Below are positions 18,548 to 22,359 of a DNA stretch of 22,359 nt, piece after piece. The notes beneath the pieces were generated by a model. It was given only the letters and a program-made list of their open reading frames with translations, did not search any database and had not been told where the DNA came from. Origin of the DNA: Ophioceras dolichostomum (taxonomy: Eukaryota; Ascomycota; Sordariomycetes; Magnaporthales; Ophioceraceae); NCBI GenBank assembly GCA_003049485.1, contig PYST01000492.1, positions 1 to 22,359 on the forward strand, given 5' to 3'. Every line of letters starts with the position of its first letter. Position 1 is the first letter of the stretch. Position numbers and translations under genes: made by a program.

Positions 18548-18712
18548 ATGCCTTCTTCCTCGGACAAGAGCGGCGGAGCCGCACAGCCCGCACCGGCGCC
18601 TACCTCCGCCGACAATACCTGGACATGTAAGGGTTGCTATTGGGGACTCAACCCAGTGTCGACCACGGAATTCCAGAAGTGCGGCGAGGATAGGGTGGTC
18701 GTCATCTCATGA
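18548..18712 (+). CDS. RanBP2-like zinc-finger microprotein, copy D (last ligand lost)
   Basis: A 54-residue protein starting MPSSSDKSGG, comparable with MPQDDSGKSA of copy B, which is why this ATG is preferred. In-frame ATGs at 18503 and 18437 would give 69 or 91 residues. An Ala/Pro linker leads to W-T-C-x2-C-x4-N, then after nine residues a single Cys in FQKCGEDR. The partner Cys of the final C-x2-C is absent (Asp or Arg at the expected place), so zinc binding would need another ligand or is lost. The spacing of the first pair is C-x2-C rather than C-x4-C. A strong TATA box and a duplicated leader lie upstream. It may be an expressed, degenerating or functionally shifted copy. Confidence 0.5.
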   Translation: MPSSSDKSGGAAQPAPAPTSADNTWTCKGCYWGLNPVSTTEFQKCGEDRVVVIS

Positions 18713-18988
18713 ACAAGCCCGCAGAGGCCGTCCGGAAGGCCAGAGGTCGCGTTGATGTGGGGTTGGCACTAGCATCAGGGGGAGGCTTCCAGTTTGAGAT
18801 AGGGTAGGAGGATAATTAGGCACTAGTACTAGTCTCAAATAAGATCTACATCATCCAGTCGCAAATGTCACCAAAAAAAAAGAAAAAATCGTCTTCCACT
18901 CCTCCCCCCAAGACCGGACGCTGCGTCATCATCACCCGTCGGCATGTCCATGTCGCATCGTCAAGCCAGTGAGTGAACTGCCGTACTC

Positions 18989-21503
18989 TCATTTCCTCCT
19001 GAACCTCAGCAATCCGTCCTTGTCCTCCTCGAGCTGCACGAACGTTTCGCGAGCCACCCTGTCGACGCTGTCGCTGCTCAGCGGCGACGCCGCGGCCAGC
19101 AGCTCGCTCCTCTCGCCGTCGCTCCACCCTTCCATGCCGAGCAGCATGGGCGCGACCATCGAGTCCTTGAGGAGCGGCACCCGGCGGTTGTGCCAGACGG
19201 CGCAGGCGACTAGCACGACCGTCAAGGCCACCTCGACGGCGGGGAGGGTCGCCCACCCCCACTCGACGACGATGTAGGTCTCGGACAGGTAGCCTCGCCC
19301 GGCCACGGCAGCGGCCTCGAGATTGTCGCCCGACTCGTTGAACCGCATCTGGTTGGTGATCGCCGTGGCGATGCTCTGCAGGGTTTGGTTGAAATCCTCG
19401 CGGAAGAGGGCGGGGATGACGGGGTCGTAGTCGCCCAGGAACATCTCCACCGGGCTGTTCCCCCTCGAGAAGACGGTGAAGTTCTTAGGCAGCATCTTGA
19501 GTACAATGCTCATGACGTAGTCCACTTTATACAACGTCATTTCGGGGATGAAGTACTTATTTCCAGCCATGTCGTTGTAACTGATCATCTCCTTCGTGGG
19601 GTAATTGTACGAGATGTCTTTGTAACCGACGCCCGGGCCGGCCCGCAGGTACTCGTGCGAGCTCTCGTTGATGCTGAGTCCGTTCCGGTTGACTTTGACG
19701 CCCTTGTAGGTTCGGACGCAATAGCCAAACTTGGCCTTGAAGAAGTCCATATCCGAATCAACCAACTGGACCCCGCCGTCCGGTCTCAACCGGAATTTAG
19801 CGGATCCATTACGTCGAGCCCTACCCACCAGCAGGTAGGCCTGATAAGCTGTCTCGTTCCTAGCGACGGGCTCAAATTCGCTGTCGAAGTCTGAGAAAAA
19901 TCCCGGAATCCGCTCGATCTCGCCCACCGGCGAGAACAGACCTCGAAAGAAGAATGACGTTTCGAACGGCGGGAACAGACGGGCGGGGTCGCTGCTTTTA
20001 TGTGAATATGTGCAGTTAAGCCACGAGAGTAATCCCATATAATCTGGATTGCACGAGAGATTCCAGCCGTTTGTGGGTTCCCCCCATGCGTAGGTGGAAT
20101 TGGAGTAGGGATCACCCAGTCTACCGTTCTTGCCAGGATCATAACTGTCTGGCCTTGAGAACACCTCGGGCACTGCGGTGGAACCGCTTGACGATGCCAC
20201 GCAGATCGGATCCTCAGGCAATGTGCAGTTGCGCTCTATGCTTGCGGTGACATTTTCGAAGTCGACGCAGTAGGCCACAGTTCGGATGTCCGGCCACTGG
20301 CAGTGAGTGGCGGGAGGAGGGCAGATAAATGACGGTTCGGTTCCACCATTAAGAAGCGCCGAGACGGCCGATCGGATCATCGAATCCGGAGTCTCGACTC
20401 CCTGCAAATACGAGTACCCTAGTGACGGCCGTATTAGTGTCTGGTTGAAGTGGTATCGGCGGCAAAGGGCAAAGGCTTCCTCGCAGCAAGAAAAGACCTA
20501 CAGTGAAATTCAGGACGTGAAAAGTTGTAGTTAGTGCTATAGTTCGTGGCGTATCCGGTGGTGATATTCAAATCTTCTATGAGAGTGTCTCTCATTGGGA
20601 AGTTGAGAACCTGCTGGGCAGCTGTGTCGATTGCGACAGCCTTTGGTCTTGTCAGCTCAACATGCAGTGCAAGTGGCTCTCAATTTGTAGGTAGGTAGGT
20701 ACACTAACCAACAGCATGACTGTGATGAAGCCGAGAGTGATGAAAGACGCGGACAGAAACGCGTGGCTGAAAAGCAGGTTCAAGGAGCCCCATGGACCCC
20801 GACTGGCTTCGTCGTATAAGGTCAGGAATTGCAGGCGTCGCCTGCGATCCATAAAAAAGCGCCACTTCATCTGGCTGATGCAGGTCGATGCCGGCACCAT
20901 GATGGACGCCTTCGCCAAGGTGACGATCAAGGCAACCACGGAGTTGGGGTTGAGATCATGCTTCCAGGCTGCAAGGGGTGTGTTGTGTATGGACATCAGG
21001 AACCATCCCAGTACGCCGATGCAGGCGACTCCAACCAGGCTGGCAACGATCTCGCTCGTCCACCACCAGTTGCGAGGACGCAGCTTCTTCCACCAGGACG
21101 ACCACCCGGAGCGCGCTGGCTCGGTGGATTTGGAGCCATCTTCTTGATTCCCCGGGCGCAACCATGAGCCCCTGGCTGACTTTCGGAGCCGCCAGAAGCC
21201 TAGCTTGGAGGAGCAGTACCTGTTGGACCGCCGGATCGAGCTGTTTAGAACCGGCGATGGCCTTGCTGACGGCGCAGATTCGCCTAACCGAGAACAAAGC
21301 TCAACGTCGCTAGCGTATCCAGGGGTGCAGGCTCCGTCTTGATGTGGCAATCGAAAAGGAGCGGGCGATCGTAGGCGCAGGTCCGGCGATAGCGACGGGT
21401 CTGGGGAGGACCGGAAGAGCGGTGGATCTGGCGAGGGCAACGGATCCGGCGAGGCGAGGGGACTTCGTGATCGCAGTGGCTCCATGTTGGCTGCGTCTGA
21501 CAT
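18989..21503 (-). CDS. DUF3176-family membrane protein (three exons)
   Basis: Model: complement(join(18989..20418,20502..20640,20709..21503)), 787 residues. Intron 1 (68 nt, GTTAGT donor, CTGAC branch point, AAG acceptor) joins in phase 0 to AVAIDTAAQQ. Intron 2 (83 nt, GTAGGT donor, ACTAAT branch point, CTAG acceptor) completes a Trp codon. The N-terminus has a Ser/Asp/Pro repeat (SPDP-type, about 18-40). TM segments lie at about 152-171 and 188-208, then KWRFF and the hallmark DEASRGPWGSLNLL (231-244), and TM3 at about 250-272. The external domain is rich in N-x-S/T sites and Cys. A last hydrophobic segment beginning LPAVEVALTVVLVA is followed by a cytosolic tail. This is a canonical family member of unknown function. 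It shares the layout and strand of the gene at 723-3519 but has different intron positions and low visible identity outside the core. Confidence 0.87.
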
Positions 21504-22359
21504 ACTTAGGAGGTCGAGGATGTGTGACTTCGCCCATTCGCGTAGTGGGAGTGCGAGTGCGAGTGAATGTACTGGGATGACCGGGTGATGATATGCTAGG
21601 TGGAACCTCTGCGGGAAACGAGATGTCAGTCCTACATGAACTGTTTCACGAAGTAGTACGAAACAAGATATGTACCCAGGTACTTAACCGCTCACACCGT
21701 CGAACAACAAATAGCGGTACTCCACACAACCGGCACCTGTTCCCTTCTTTCCGCGGGAGTGGCAATTGGCTACCTCAGAGAGGGGTTCTGGAAGGGGGGT
21801 CTGTTGGCATGAAGCACAAATTTTGGGGGCCGGGAACCTGCATGGCACGAAAACGCAACGCAGGCATTACTGGCTGCGGCGGTTGCCCCCTGCGGCGGTT
21901 CGATCAGGGAATATGCAGATTCAAGCCGTGTTGAACGCAAGGAATCGCAGAATGGGGTAAACGCGGCGCGTAATTTTCGGTTGTCACAGATAAGAGAACG
22001 ACATGGGCGGCAAGGTGATGTGTTGGACAGGAGAGGGGTCTGGGCAAGTGAAGGCGCGCTCGCTCGCAATGGGTCACCCAGTCCCGAGAACCGCACCACT
22101 CAACTGGAGGTTTGAAGGCACCAAGCACCGACCCAGCGGAAGGAAGTTAGCCAGAAGCTCACTTTATATGTGAAGCCGGATACCGATATCGGCGGACGGC
22201 AGATACCTTAAAGAAAATCTAGGCCGCAAAGATGAAAGTCTGATTATCATCACGCAAAAAGTCTGATTATCATCACGCAAAGCCGACGATGGGGGACTCC
22301 GGAGCGAACTGTTTTCGATGCGGCTGAACTGTACCAACCTGACCCAGGTATCTATGAAT
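21504..22359. other. Upstream flank of the second DUF3176 gene
   Basis: This holds the promoter of the leftward DUF3176 gene. A GCGAGT-type short iteration (GTGCGAGTGCGAGTG) lies near 21549. A plus-strand frame at 21593-21934 starts with ATG but has no recognisable domain and an Arg/Cys-rich random-looking end. A 23-bp tandem repeat lies near the window end. Confidence 0.4.
22235..22280 (+). repeat. Exact 23-bp tandem duplication containing GATA sites
   Basis: Two identical 23-bp units run from AAAGTCTGATTATC to ATCACGCAA without a gap. Each contains TTATCA, that is TGATAA on the minus strand, a good GATA-factor site, next to GATT. The repeats are about 0.75 kb upstream of the DUF3176 start, so a regulatory link is only a possibility. 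Confidence 0.6.

Noticed and set aside
18310..18630. 106-codon frame overlapping copy D, rich in His and Asn
   Set aside because: It is in a different frame from the conserved finger, and its repetition only mirrors the 72-bp duplication. It could act at most as an upstream ORF.
21593..21934. 113-codon plus-strand frame near the right edge
   Set aside because: It starts with ATG but shows no domain or neighbours' support, and its Arg/Cys content looks random.
1..22359. tRNA, rRNA, large transposon or biosynthetic core genes
   Set aside because: I looked for cloverleaf-like segments, transposase or reverse-transcriptase motifs and PKS/NRPS-type domains and recognised none.

Overview
The window is nuclear DNA of a filamentous ascomycete (Pezizomycotina; Sordariomycetes is my best guess, genus not determinable). 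The reasons are short introns with GT..AG ends and CTRAC-type branch points, a C2H2 plus Zn2Cys6 transcription factor, two DUF3176 membrane proteins, a DUF1996 secreted protein, small cysteine-containing secreted proteins and sparse gene spacing. All exon models were built by hand from splice signals and reading phase.

Left part (1-6400). A degenerate short-element copy (181-303) sits beside a coding remnant with three in-frame TAG codons. A DUF3176 protein follows on the minus strand (723-3519). Its only intron is enlarged to 274 nt by a second, well-preserved 144-bp terminal-inverted-repeat element. About 2 kb without a recognisable gene leads to a two-exon gene for the PSST (NDUFS7-type) subunit of mitochondrial complex I (5540-6376, minus). 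It has an intact N2 cluster motif but several unusual residues.

Middle part (6400-14110). A five-exon transcription factor (7058-10007, plus) carries a C2H2 finger, a C2HC finger and a Zn2Cys6 cluster. It is followed by a 10-cysteine secreted small protein (10300-10765, minus), a four-exon DUF1996 secreted protein (11824-13125, plus), and a second secreted small protein with a duplicated PDEAFF..DFL motif (13517-14107, minus).

Right part (14110-22359). The most unusual region is a loose tandem family of four tiny genes (50-58 codons) on the plus strand at 15083, 16031, 16706 and 18548. Each encodes one RanBP2-like zinc finger (W-x-C-x2/4-C ... C-x2-C). Copies A and B share promoter, 5' leader, coding region and 3' flank, so they arose by a segmental duplication of about 0.6 kb. 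A is now a pseudogene, C is intact, and D has lost its last zinc ligand and has a 72-bp tandem duplication in its leader. A second DUF3176 gene (18989-21503, minus) and a region with a 23-bp tandem repeat close the window.

No operon logic applies. The window mixes one housekeeping-type gene with secreted, membrane and micro-protein genes and mobile-element traces, which fits an accessory or fast-evolving chromosomal segment. The small zinc-finger cluster is the best candidate for an undescribed system.
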